Assembly (NCBI GenBank): GCA_030533445.1
Contig: CM060076.1
Location: forward strand, 28,060,103 to 28,124,102
DNA length: 64,000 nucleotides
Direction: 5' to 3'
Origin: Cyprinodon diabolis
Taxonomy: Eukaryota > Chordata > Actinopteri > Cyprinodontiformes > Cyprinodontidae
Position numbers and translations under genes: made by a program
Notes under the pieces: model-generated
Database searches by the model: none
What the model was told of the DNA's origin: nothing
What the model saw: only the letters and a program-made list of their open reading frames with translations
Shown here: positions 22,801-52,792 of the stretch, piece after piece
Layout of the letters: each line of letters begins with the position of its first letter
Numbering within the stretch: the first letter of the stretch is position 1

Positions 22801-24379
22801 CGCAGACAGCCTCTAAGGTTCGTAGCTGTGTATTTACCATCTCTCCACTCAAAACAAAAAGAGTAGCGGCCTGAAAAACAGCTTTAATTGCCTTGCATTA
22901 TTTCCTTATTCAGAAAACATTACTGAACTGGCAAAGGGAATCTCTGAAATAAGATCAGAGAGGATCTTTGTTACATTTCATGAGTCATGCCTGTGTATAT
23001 GTGAACAGAGGGCTTGGAAATATTAAAACATCAGACAACATAAAGCTGAATATTTTCTTTGTTATTCCAGGCGCCAGGGCCTGCTCTGAGAGGAAGTGGC
23101 AGACATTGTGGTCAGTGGGTGAATACAGTATGAAATAAATCTAGTGTGTGTTTCTTTGTGGTGATTAGAGGTGTGGCATCAATCTGTCTGGGTTTTTCTC
23201 CTGTGTCCTTTGCTGCTTTCTGCCACGGAGAAGTTAGAAAAGCTCCAATTAGGTTAGGCAACTGTAGTTTAAACCCACACACACAATTTTCCTAGGTTTA
23301 AAAAAAACAAGTAACACAAGATTTGTGTGTGGACAGGTAAGCTCACGCTGTCAAATACAGCTCCCTCACTTCCTGCCCCCCATCTTCCCTCCTCCCCCAG
23401 GTTGGATATCCTGGTTATTAATCAGCAATGTGCTGTGGATTTCTGAGGCTCTGTGTGCGACACATCTGGCCCGGGCCTTCAGGAAATGACTGGTTCACTT
23501 CACTCTTGTCATCACCTTCCAACACGTTTCTTTCACATTTCAATTTAGGAACGGCACAGCAGGCAGCTACAGCACATAAACACACATCTGCTCAGGCAGA
23601 CACATACGCAGCCACACAAGGACGCACATCTGGGCACTGACACACACAAGGTCCAAATTAAGAGCTGCGGGGCCATCAGAGAGCTCTATTTTCAGCCTCT
23701 CAGCTAAGATAGGTGGGCTCCTTCTCATTTATACGGCGATTCTCTGTAAGACTTCAATGGATGATGACATTTGAAATGGATGTGTGTCATGCTGCTTCTT
23801 ATCCACAGCACAAGCTTTAAGGTGGTGCAACTAAACTTTACAGGCAGTGTACTATAAACTTGCTTTACACCGCCTTTAAAGTGACGTACCTTCCAGAGAT
23901 TTTCAGTATGGTCCTATGAAAATGAAAAATCTTAATGGGATGTTACTTACTAGACCCTAATTTTGAGCAGAACTGTACTGGGAGAAAAATTATGCAGGTT
24001 TTTAAGATTTTTTACAAGAAAAAAATCTTAATAAAATGGTGTGAATATATATTTTTTTAATTCTGTACTCTGATACCCATGGATAAAATCAGATATTCCC
24101 CGATTGGTAAATAGAGTGCACCTGTGTATGAATGAATTTCAGTAGTAGTACGACTGTTCTGCAGAGAGTCAGAACAAAAGTGGAAAAATATTGGTGTAAG
24201 GACAGCCATTTGTTATTCCCCAATAAAGCTGGTTTAATGGAACATCATAGAGCTTGCACTAGAGCCACATGCATCCCATTGCTCTCACTGACATGCAGGC
24301 ATCCATACAACCTGGAGTTCCCCAGTGACAAATGGACATATGACAGGTGGAAGTTGGAACTGACCTTCAATTGGGTATT
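19811..24379. other. No gene seen
   Basis: Low-complexity A/T runs near 21420-21440 and CA-rich DNA at 23280-23640. A 140-aa minus frame at 20580-21002 has no similarity I recognise. Faint Tc1-like strings occur near 24130-24200. Confidence 0.55.
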
Positions 24380-24780
24380 GGAAGACAATGTCTCTGCCCA
24401 CTGAGCCAGAGTCACCCCTAGAATTAAGCAATCAAAATACTCCTATAGCTCACCACCACCCAAATAGAGGACACAATAAAGTGGTAATGGAACCTAGCAC
24501 TTCATTCTCAACGCACCATCCCCACTATGAAACATGGTGGTGGCAGAATCATGATGTTCGCATTCAGCAGGGACATGGAAATTGTTCAGATGGACAGAGC
24601 AAAATGCAGAGAAATCTCAGAGAAAAATCTGTTAGAAATAAGAGGATGCTTAAAAAAAATAAAAGGACTCTGGTTATAATAGCCCAAAATCCAGGCATTA
24701 ATCTAATTAGTAATCTGAGCAATTCTTAAAAGAAGAATGTGCAATCTGAGGAGTTAATGAAAACCCTTACAAAAAGGCTA
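24380..24780 (+). mobile_element. Decayed Tc1-like transposase fragment
   Basis: aaacatggtggtggcagaat gives KHGGGRIM, then gcagggacatgg and aaaatctgttagaaa, in the order of the Tc1 coding region. Stops and shifts break the frame. Confidence 0.6.
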
Positions 24781-26689
24781 GCTGTCATAGTCTTATTGGA
24801 TTGTTTGGGTAAACATGCATCTCTATTTTGAGATTATTTTGCAAATACATTAAGCAGTCATTAAGTAAATTTATTAACTTGTCCAAACAGCTTTTTAATG
24901 CCATACAGACATACTGTGGACATAAAAGTGTGATGTATAAAATATAACAGCACCGTCTGTTGTGTCTAATTAAACAGTTAATGTGCAGGTGAGTTGTTGA
25001 CAGTTAAGTGATTATGCTGGTTGATATCTTCAGTACTAGAAACCAGTGTTTGAGATGTTGAAAATCTTCAGGTTTATGCTTACATTTTAGCTTATACATG
25101 GTTTGAAAAATGAAATTAAATACCTAAGGTAGTTTTTTTTTTTTTTTTTAACTTGTTTTTTACCCAAGTTTATTTTGGAATGTTATGTTTTTAACAAACC
25201 CACATCCTCCGGCTATTTTCAAAGTAATTCAGTACCATTGCTGGTAGATTTCAGCACTGAAGCAGCATAATATTACCCGAGGGTTTATGTGGGCAGCAAT
25301 GGTTTGGTCTGTATCCTGCTGCCACAGTGTCTAACACTGGAGACGGACGGCTTAAAGACTCAGAGGGCCGAGCCCTGTTTGTCTGCTTAAAAACCAAGAG
25401 AACCATTTCTAATCAACAGCACAGCAGCCGAAACCACATGCACAAAGAACTCAACCACAGCAACATGCAAAGACCGACAACTCATTCAGCCTTGTGCTCT
25501 GGCCTTCACTGCACTGCTCCGACGGATGAAGTCCTCAGAAGTGAGTGCAGATGACTGATGGGGACATGTAGTGAGGCTGCAGCCTTCGATAAGGTCTCCA
25601 GGGAGTAAGATCCAACCACATCCAGGCAGAATGACAAAACTATTCTCGTAATGATTTATGAGAAGACAGTGAGATCATCAAAGATTAGCTAAATCCAATA
25701 CAGGAAAGGAAAACATACTTTTTATAGCAGTAATTGAAAACATATGAAGAAACACTTCACCGTATTCCTGCTCCAAATCCTGCAAGTGTCCTATCTTAAT
25801 CACTCCTATCCTTCTTAATCCTGATTTCTCCCATCAGGCAGCAATTCTTAAGCTGATTGCTTCCTTTACTTTACTGTGGGATGGTATGGTTTTGATTTTT
25901 ATTGCTTTGATCCATAAAATTTTGCCAGGATATTTAGAGAACAAAGAAAGCATTAAATATATATATATATAAAATGACAGAAAACAGGGGGAAAAAAGCG
26001 AAAAGATTGGAGAATTAAACAAAAATAAAGGTATTTTTCACCTTCCACCTGCTATATTTAGTTTTTGGTAGATCTAAGTTACATTATTGCACTTTATCCA
26101 CTAGAGGGCAGAAAGGGACAGCCTCCATGTAGGAAGCATCAGAGAGATATCTGACTAATATTGGAGGCAGAAACTTTTTTCTTCTTTTCATGAACCTTAA
26201 ATAAAAATCTCTAAATCTAAACAAATCTGTCTTAAATCAGCAGATCCATGAGACAAAATATGAACAGATGTTGTGCTAACACATTTCTGCCAGACTCGTT
26301 TACTTTGTATTCAGTATAAGGATATATTACAACCACAAACCTCAATGTATTCGTTGGATATATTTTTTTGTCAAACGGTTGGTTTACTAAACTGTAATAC
26401 TAAAAAGCAATGTGGCGTCCATTTATAATCAGCCTGACTGAGTTAATATTTTCTGAAATCTCTTATAGCTTCAAGTCTCTTTCTTTATGTCTCGTAGCTT
26501 TGCTTCTATGGGGAATGAATATCGTGCCACTTTTTCCTTGAAAAGAAGTTAAAGCTTAAAACGATCCCCTGTTGTCTATATGCAGATCTGTACTTTGACC
26601 TGTTTGATTTTTCAAGCCTTGTGCAGCATCTAATATTCTGAATTTAGCTCCATTCATCTCCTGATCCACACTGAACTCTCTATGTGCTC
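24781..26689. other. No gene seen
   Basis: Only short frames, a T run near 25130 and an AT microsatellite near 25957. The CTCF-like motif at 26098 is listed separately. Confidence 0.55.
26098..26111 (+). promoter_or_regulatory. CTCF-core-like motif
   Basis: ccactagagggcag fits the published vertebrate core CCASYAGRKGGCRS at all 14 positions. It lies about 5.7 kb upstream of hunk. Sequence match only; binding is unknown. Confidence 0.4.
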
Positions 26690-26990
26690 AATAAAAGGTT
26701 CCCCACAGCATGATGCTGCCACTCCCATGTTTCATAATAAGGGTAAAGTTAGCCTTTAGCCACAAAACATAGATGTATTCTTTCTCCCACCTGCTAACAG
26801 TGGATCTGTGCAGCTCCTCCAGAGTAACAAGCTTCTTGATTGCTTCTCCTTGTATGGTCTGTTAGTTAAGGTGGACGGACAGGTCTCAAAGAAACATTTT
26901 TTTTCTTTTTTGTCCGGGACTCCAGGATATCAGCTTGTTAAATCAAACCAAAATAATCAGCATCATATTCTTTGATAAATTCTCATTTTT
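26690..26990 (-). mobile_element. Decayed Tc1-like transposase fragment
   Basis: Plus-strand gcatgatgctgccactccca and cagtggatctgtgcagctcc are the HGGGSIM and helix-turn-helix coding segments of a minus-strand Tc1 copy with the middle lost. Confidence 0.6.
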
Positions 26991-29989
26991 AAAAGCAGTT
27001 TGCTCTATTCCTTTGTTTCGCACCACAACCGTGCAACTTTATTGCTAAAAGCTTCTTGCTTTTAGTGCGTGTCTTGTTAGAAAATCGTCCTGTTTAAGCT
27101 GCGACTCGCTTTCATCTGTAAGTACGGTAATCAGTCCAAAGTGTTTTTAAGTTATGAGTTAAATTTTGTTTTTTGTTAGCAAAAGCGAAGAAAAACCCAC
27201 ATCCCACCCTTAAAACACCTAAAGAGAATACAATTTTGCTTTACTGCCTTTTATGAATTTGGTTAAAACCAAATGATTTTTACGTTTTTGCCCTTAAAAG
27301 AACATGTTGTTTTTTTAAAATCTTTTTACTCTTTTTTCCCAGGAAAGAAGTGGAAACGAGAGCAAAGGGGCTGGTTGGAGGCCGAGGGTCGGCCCAGTCT
27401 GCCTTAGTGTGGTTTAGGGGAGTTATTTGGTGTTAAAATATGCCTTAATGGTTGCTGGGGATCCATTTATTACAGGCAAGAAGCAGAAGGGGGTTTCTCT
27501 TCTCATTTAATGTGACCGCCAAGAAGCTCGCCAAGTCCTACATGGCTGGCCAGCATTCTTCTCTGCACACATGCTGAATATGTACAAGCTCATAATTATA
27601 TTTTCGAGTCATTTAAAAGACGAATTTTTTTATGCATGCGTATCGATGGAAAAACATCATCTCAACAACAAACACACACCGCAGAGCTGTAGGAAACAGA
27701 TTACAAATATATGTGCAGGCATGAAAGCGCTCACACAAATAGACTGTGGTCTCTGGCAGTTAGAATGACCTTTTCTGAACCATGGAAACACACACACACT
27801 GAACAACATTTAAGCAACGTAGAACTGGGGTTATATAAAAAGATCCTCCAGAGGTCTTATTAATTCACATTTGTTTTGCAGTTGCGCAGCTCGGTTTCTC
27901 TCTTTCTCACTCACTCTGTCGATCACATTACTGGACTTGTTTTTCACTTTCCTCCATCTGGTCATCCCTCACTTTCTCAGTCAGGGATGCAGCAGTCAAC
28001 CTTTGCCTCATCCTGCACTCCCTCCCTCCCTATTTCCTTTCTTTTTTTCCTCCATCTAACCAACATGAGGCCCGGTTAAAGCTTGACACCCTTCCACAGC
28101 ATTAGGGTGGATCTGTTAACACCTTCTCCCACATGGACGCCAGGGCCTTAACACCTGTTTATGAAATGGAGGTCTCCCAGCCTTTAAGTGTGCTTAGCCA
28201 TATAAGATATTTTGGTAAAAGAGGTGACTGGAGGTAAAATAGAGATTTCTTTTAAAAAGAAATTCATATTTTCTGGCAATGAAACCACTAATAAATGACT
28301 CTTAGGTTTTTGGTGGTTTATTTTGGAGTATTCTGGAAAAACTTTTGTACCCACTGCATTGACCAGTATTTTCTCTCTTATTCCAATACCAACACTTTCT
28401 GCCTCAGCCGGTCCATTTTTACTACAGGTTTCATCCGAATGATGTTTGGATTGGGCTTTAACCGAGACATTCATGGCTGCTGCTGCTCTGAACATGTTCT
28501 GAACGCCAAAACTAATTATACAGTGAATTCCTCCTCAAAACAAGGTGACTCCTGGCCTTGGCTGGCAGCTTTAACTGCATATTTAAAGGTTGTATAAGGA
28601 TGTGCGTGTGTGATTGTGTTGGGTTACGTGCAGGATGCAGGGCTTTATCCTTACTTTCATCAGCTGATTGAGGAAAATACTCCTGCAAGGCAGTGCAATA
28701 TGAGCCTTAAAGTCAACAGAGTAGGATGCAAAATAGTTGCAAATCATCATTGGAAAAAAATTATGAAAGTAGTATTCAAGCTTTTAGGAACAACAGCATT
28801 AACATCAGACAAAAGGCCAATTGTGGCAATTGATGAATCTAAAACTCAAATACGGAAATTGGTCAGGAGAACTAATCATACTGAAAATGCAAGGATGCAA
28901 CGCAAATACAAAAAATACTGCAAACATAAAAATTAGACTAGAAAATATAAACAAAAAGAATGACATGCTACAAATTAAGAGGAGGAATAAAGAATTGTTG
29001 CTACTTTAAAGACGTAGTTAGGAGTTCTTATAGGGGAGAATCAGTCTCTGCAGCCATTCAGGAGTATTATATGTAATTAAAGATAAAGAATAACAGTTCA
29101 ACCTATTCAATGAATAGGATTTGTAGAGTATGAAATAGTTTGATCATCAAGACCCTGAATGAAAATCGAGTCTGTCTTCAGTGATTTATTTGGAAAATAC
29201 AGATGTGCACATCCCCTTACCTGTTGGTTTATTGTATTCAGCATAGAATGTCTGTAAGATATTTTGGCGTCAGTTTATAGAGACCCTTCAGTGCATATTG
29301 GTCCTTGCCTGGCAACCCCTTTAATAATTTCCTGGCCCCACGGGACCCTTAGTAAATTAATAAACGTGATGTTCAGAAAAATGAAGGACCTGATCTATAA
29401 CCTTTCCTAAAAAGGAGAAATAAATTATGTAAACATTTCTTTTTTGGTGAGTGTAACATGTGCCTTGTTGGGGGTGATCCACAAAGATTTGATGATTTGA
29501 TTTGATTTTGTGCGAGTTTTCTCCTGACTGTTAAATTTGCTTTTAAAAAAAAAAAGGGGAAAAAAATCGCAATTGAGTTGTCTCTGCAGGTGGTATTTTT
29601 TTTATTTACATACCCTTCTACCATAATTGTGCAGTTTGATCATTATAATATGATCTCTAGGGAGACATGCGCTGTCTAATGAATTGCATGTGGCAATCAC
29701 TTTGCTCCTTCTCTGATGATCTGTGGGTGCACAACAGTTTGCATATTTAAATGGAAACCCTTTCTAGCCCAGGCCCTAAGTGTCTTTGTTTTGATGATTA
29801 CCCTCCACCTAGTTGTGTGGAGCACATCTGTTATGGTGCACTTTATGTTTGCAGCTTTTCTTAATCTGCAGTTTTTGGTACTTGCAGCGGTTTTGCTTTG
29901 CATTTGTTTTGTATGTTTGTGCGCTAGTCTGTTTTATGTATTTGCTGCAGGTTTTGTGTTTGCAGTGTATTTGCAATCTGCTGCTCCCT
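26991..29989. other. No gene seen
   Basis: Pyrimidine-rich at 27880-28060. Frames at 28184-28936 show no domain and no plausible splice partners. Confidence 0.55.
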
Positions 29990-29994
29990 ATTTT

Positions 29995-30643
29995 CGTCAA
30001 GGCTCAGAACAGGGTACCCAGTATTTAGACAGACAGATTGTATGATATTTCAAAAAAAGTTCATTTAAAAACAACGGATCTTTAGTGAGCAGCTAGGGTG
30101 TCTAAGGTAGGAACCTCTGCAGAAGGAAAACAGAAGTTAGTGACCATGTTTATCTGGCGGAGGAAGACTATGATCCAGGACAGTATCAGGAAGCGGTTCC
30201 GGGTCCAGTCAATAGGCAGAATCCAGCAGGAGTCTGAAGACAGGTCGCGCAAACAGATCATAACGGGAACGGGCAGTCTCAGGGGTCAATATGCAGAAAA
30301 GGTGAGGACCAGGCAAACAGTGCAAACTAATAAACTACACAGTAATTGTTGCAGTGTTAAAGTAACACTTTGAGAGTACATTTGGTTCCACACTAATTCA
30401 GAGTGGGACCAAATGTACTCAAGTGTTACTTTGACACTGCAACATTTACAGTGTAGAAGACCTCCCCAAGGGCTTGAATAATCTGGCACTGATGATTGGA
30501 AGCAGGCAGGTTAAATAGAACAGGTGACATAGATGTATTGAGTACTGAGAACTATAAATACTGAGAGTATTGAGAACTGGATGGCGCTAGGCAGGTGAAT
30601 GGAAAGAACAATCAAGTCAGTCATCAGCACCAAGCTCATCACA
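29995..30643 (-). mobile_element. Solo LTR of a second family, with nested MITE
   Basis: Flanked by a 5-bp duplication, atttt (29990-29994 and 30644-30648). The ends read cgtcaaggctcag... (first base changed from T) and ...ctcatcaca. It shares gctcagaac, tctggcactgat, ggttaaatag and gtcatcagc segments, in order, with the copy at 35672-35897. A palindromic MITE (30335-30456) sits inside. The minus orientation is judged from a tatttaacc TATA-like block. Confidence 0.75.
30335..30456. mobile_element. Palindromic foldback MITE (122 bp)
   Basis: The two halves are nearly perfect reverse complements (ctacacagtaa...ctgtgtag-type ends, arms of about 58 bases) around a short centre near 30395. TA dinucleotides flank it, as in Tc1/mariner-type MITEs. 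It would fold into one long hairpin. Confidence 0.85.
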
Positions 30644-30648
30644 ATTTT

Positions 30649-31139
30649 CTGTGATTGTAGCATTTCTCTTTTGCATCCTTTGAATATGTAATAGTCAAAA
30701 TGTCTTGACGGCAGATCTCTTTGTAGTACATATGGTATTTACTGAACTTTTATATATTTTAGCGCATTTCTGCTACTCAACCACCATACAATGAGAAAGA
30801 CGTCCCCTATACTGTCTGCTTCAGACATGTAGGGCTGATGTCACTAAATCTGTTGCTCAATAAATCAGTAGGAGTATTGATAAATTAAATTATTTGAAAA
30901 AGAAATAGAAAATAAAATTATATTTATCTACTTATATATTGGACATTAATAATTACCTTATCCAAGATAGATTTAGATGCCATTAGACTTCCCAAATACT
31001 GTATTTCCAAACTTAATGAGACTGAACAACTTTTCAAAGAAAGTATAAAAGGTTTAGTCTCTAGATGTGTAAAACCTGCAGAAACTTACTGTATTGCAAC
31101 CAGAGCAGGGAAATTTACTTTTACAAAATAATGAGTCAA
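30649..31139. other. No gene seen
   Basis: AT-rich sequence between the solo LTR and the hunk upstream region. Confidence 0.6.
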
Positions 31140-31330
31140 TAAAAAAATAAAAATAACAACAAAGCACAACACACTTTCAGATTTTTATTTTTAAAAGGTT
31201 AAAAACGTCGAATGCATTTAGATCTAAAAATATGTTGTAGTTCTTGGTTGTGATGTAACAAAAATGTACGTTTAGGGCCACAAAACTTGTTTGTAAAAAT
31301 TTGCAATTCTTAAAAAAAAAAAAGTGTAAA
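31140..31330. repeat. Possible Tc1-like terminal repeat fragment
   Basis: acacactttcagatttttat and ggttgtgatgtaacaaaaat resemble non-coding ends of fish Tc1-like copies. Very eroded. Confidence 0.35.
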
Positions 31331-31407
31331 AAAATGTTCAACTTAATATGCGGCTTCAGAAAGTAAATTAACCTGTTACAGATGGTTACTGTGTAACTCT
31401 GACTATC

Positions 31408-31429
31408 TGTGTGTGTGTGTGTGTGTGTG
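31408..31429. repeat. (TG)n microsatellite, 11 units, upstream of hunk
   Basis: Perfect dinucleotide run about 380 bp before the hunk start codon. Confidence 0.95.
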
Positions 31430-31489
31430 CTGTGGATGGAGGAGGGTGATTAGGGTGTAGAATATCCATCTCATCCCCAGAGCTGACCT

Positions 31490-31811
31490 AAGAACACACT
31501 GGTTAATCATCCACTAACCAACAGGGAGACGGAGAGAGACGCCACCTGAGCAGCTGAAGAAAAGACTCTAAGAGAAACCAACGTTTGCTAAAAGATGAGT
31601 TGAAGGAGGGATCATTCGATTTACACCTGAGGGAGGCTCACAGAAATCTGAGGCCTGATTGTCCTCCTGTCCTGTCCTTCTTCAGTTCTAGTAACCACAG
31701 CTACTTGAGCTAGTCGGTGAGGTAATATGTACCTTCTGCAAGAACTGTTCTGTTTTTGGATCCAATCATGGGTGTGAGAAGGGGCCAAACGGGGCCCTGG
31801 TGTGATCCGGG
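31490..31811 (+). other. hunk: Presumed hunk 5' leader / first-exon UTR
   Basis: Sequence between the GT microsatellite and the hunk ATG. I see no TATA box or clear start site. Several GT dinucleotides with donor-like context (for example around 31719) would permit an upstream non-coding exon, but this cannot be decided from sequence alone. Confidence 0.35.
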
Positions 31812-49443
<17,632 letters not shown>

Positions 49444-49459
49444 CATGAATGGGAGCATC

Positions 49460-49465
49460 AATAAA
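49460..49465 (+). other. Candidate polyadenylation signal AATAAA, 17 nt after the hunk stop
   Basis: A canonical hexamer directly after the stop codon. Using it would give a very short 3' UTR. Another AATAAA lies near 49852 and may serve a longer form. Confidence 0.4.
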
Positions 49466-52400
49466 AAGGTTGATGAAAAGTTCAAGTAAGGCTGGTGGAA
49501 GTCAGAGAAGTAATAAATACAAGAAAACTGTGTAGAAATAGGAAAAATGAACAACCATAAATGGCAGCTACTGAACTGTACAGCCCTAAAGCTACAGTAT
49601 GTTCTAGATACACTGTTCTATTCATGCCACGCTCAGACAAACATCGTTTATTTTTTTTATCTTTAGTTGCAGTGCCAAAAATACTTCACCTCATGCCTCA
49701 GCTGCTGAAAACGGCCTTTAAAAGACTTTGGTTTAAGTCACGGGAAACATTTAAAATCTAAAATGTTACCAGATCGCTGTTCGGATTTTGTTTCGAACTT
49801 TTTTTCCTATACACAACCGCTGATGTCAAGAGAGTAAATGATATACTTAAAATAAAGAATGTAATGTCATCTAAACATCTGCTTTCAGAATGGATGAGAG
49901 ATTTACCCTATCATACATTTTCTATAATCGCTGTTCAGGGATTAGTGCTTATCTGCAGCGATCAGTGGCTGAGCTGCCAATCAGATATACTTATAGCTAA
50001 CACAGAAAAAACAAGACAAGCATTCACATACACACTCATACGTATAAACATACAACTCAGAATTAAATATTTAACTTGTCTACTTTCCTCTAATAAAAAC
50101 TGAAGAGAATATACACACGCAAGTAGAAAATATGGACTCCACGCACCAACCATTAAAACTCATTAGATAATAGGAATTAGATGGGATTTAGATTGATCCT
50201 ACTCTCTCCTGTTCATTTCCAGTTTCATCCCTGCTGCATTAGAATGGCTCTAAACAGGTTTAGGTCTCACAATATCTTGAATATCTTTAAGAACTCAACC
50301 TTCCCTGTGTTTTGATTTGTTTGACTGAATGTGAAAGTACTGCTGTGTTCTACATTTGTGCTGAGAAGACTGAAAAACTCTGATTTAATGAAAAATTTAA
50401 TCTCTGACTTGAAAAGTTGGACGTTTCTCACTAACCTCACCTCAAACTTAAATATGGCCCACAAGCCTTTAATACTCAACACAGCCAGTGTTTATTTACA
50501 CTTCATTGATGTTTTTTATTTCCTCAGATAAGTCCCAGACGTGTGCAGAACTCTTCTGAAAATGCAACATTTTGGAATAAGCGCCAAAGATGTAGGGTTA
50601 TCAATTGTGTTATTAATAGCTGCATGGCAAACTGCTGAAAAGGCAGCCAGGTGAGCAACCGACTGACCGTGGCGACATGGCATGCAATGTGCTCTATATC
50701 TTATGTCCTGATGCTTTGGCGAAAATCTGAAGTAGAAATGAATGAAGTAAAGATGTATCACCATCAGTTGGCCATTACAACAGTTGGTTAGCATGTAGAC
50801 TGGCTGATGAAGAGGAGACAGGAATGGATATATCTAAAAAGAAGAAACTGCTCCTCTGGTAAGCTTAAAGAAACACATTCTTGCTTGTTATGTGTTCTTA
50901 AAATTGCATAATGAAAAATAAATCACTTGTTAAACTTAGTGAGTTAGCCGCTTACAAACCACATTGGTCATTTAAAAATACCCCATTCCCAGATCTGGTA
51001 TCTGGTGCAAATGAAACTTTAGCAGCAAAAATACTTTCAAAATATTTTATGAATAATTAGTCAACTGATTTTAAACAATTAAGTAAAAACTGTCCTTAAA
51101 TCTTCATAGTTAAAGTTTGGATCATTTGAAACATTTTCACAGAGCTGCCATTGGCTTAAAGAGCAGATTGACCTACATACCTGTTCAATATTTATGATTG
51201 CCTACATATAAAGGTCTTTGGAGCTCACACACCTGGACGTGCCAGATGCATGTTAAATGATGTAGCATAAATCCTTTAGAAATCAATCCGGTCACAGGTG
51301 AAGGTCTATGGATCATCAATATTTAGATGCAAAGATGTGGAGGAATCTGGTACTGAATAATTCATCCTGTCACATGATATTGTGTTTTTTTAAGTTGTGT
51401 GTGTAAACCTATGTGTGTGCTGCAGGGAGCCGCTTGTCCTATGAGGACGGATTGAACCCACTCAGGTGGATATATCACCCACTCCAGTTACCTCTGGAGT
51501 GATATGAACCACTAAGCTCTGATACTATATCAGACATGAAAACAAACTGATGTTACACAATACTGCTACACTATCAAGGACCAGGCTGTCAGTAAACATG
51601 TACAGATAGGTAGTCTCTAAAGATCACCAGAGAATCTTTTTTATTATAAAGTAAATTCAAAGACATATATTTAGATCATTTTCTGCTGTTAGCATCATGC
51701 ATTTGATTATTGTACCAGTTTGATTTTAAAGTGGAGATGTTGGCTGATTGAAAAAGGTGACTTCCTTCTTCAGTCAGAAAGTTAAGATTAGGCTGAATCT
51801 GAACGGAATGGAGATGAAAGAAAATGGCTTGGAAAATCAATCAATAATGCAGGTTGCACATGAAGATGGATCCATGACTGCCGGAACATTGTGTGCACGC
51901 TACGCTGAGCGTTGGTCTCTCTGCACATGACGAGCTTTCAACAATGACTCGACTTTCTAAACCGTGTCAGTGGTTGATCTGTCGCCCTAACGCTAATAAT
52001 ACCTTTAATCTTTCTTAATTTGTTTCAAATAACCCAATTGTATTCTAACATAATTTGCAACTGGATTTAGTAGATTTAAAAAACAAACATTTTTCTCGAG
52101 TTATCAAAAAGACAGTAATATTCATAACAGCTGTTGCCTTGATGTCTATACTGTTTATATATAACCTATTTTATAGAGTTTCTGAAAAGATGTGTCAAAT
52201 AGAAGAAGGTCCAAAGGTAATATTATATGAATATATTTCAAATGAATCTTGACATAATTGACAAATTAAGCACCAACAGCCCTGTAAACCCAGATAAGTT
52301 ACTAGAACTCAAATATTTTAAGGTAATCAGTTACAGCACAATTTTTAAATTGAGAAACTTAAATACAACTAATCCGAAGTTATGTTGATATTCATTTGCA

Positions 52401-52792
52401 TTTCTTCATTTAGATTACAGTTTGATCGCTACATTTCAGTACAAAAACTAACCATTTTAATTACTATTAAAAGTTCTTAGTTTTACGATCTCATACTTGT
52501 TCATTTGTAAACAAAAGTTATTTGTTTAATTTGTCTCTTAGTTCCTAATTTTTGCAAAAAGAGAAAGAAACTGATATACAATTTATGAACTGGATCTGCC
52601 TTTAAAATTAAGGGGGTGTAATATTATCACTTATTGTTAGAGGAATGTTTGTTTTTCTACAGTTTATTATTATCTGCCAACATTTAACAATCCTGATTAA
52701 ATTCAACACCAACTTTCTTTCAATTCTAGAATTTCGCTGCTTAAGGTGGCTGCACGTTGGATTAGCTCTGCAAGTTTGTCTCTGACATTGTT
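49466..52792. other. hunk downstream region, no gene seen
   Basis: May include an extended hunk 3' UTR in the first few hundred bases (AATAAA near 49852). Otherwise short frames without domains. Confidence 0.5.

Noticed and set aside
28610..28936. 108-aa basic frame
   Set aside because: Lys/Asn-rich from AT-rich DNA, no similarity I recognise and no neighbouring exons.
52055..52252. Short frame with a hydrophobic stretch resembling a membrane protein
   Set aside because: AT-rich DNA often gives Ile/Leu/Phe-rich runs; no start context or splice partners and no family recognised.
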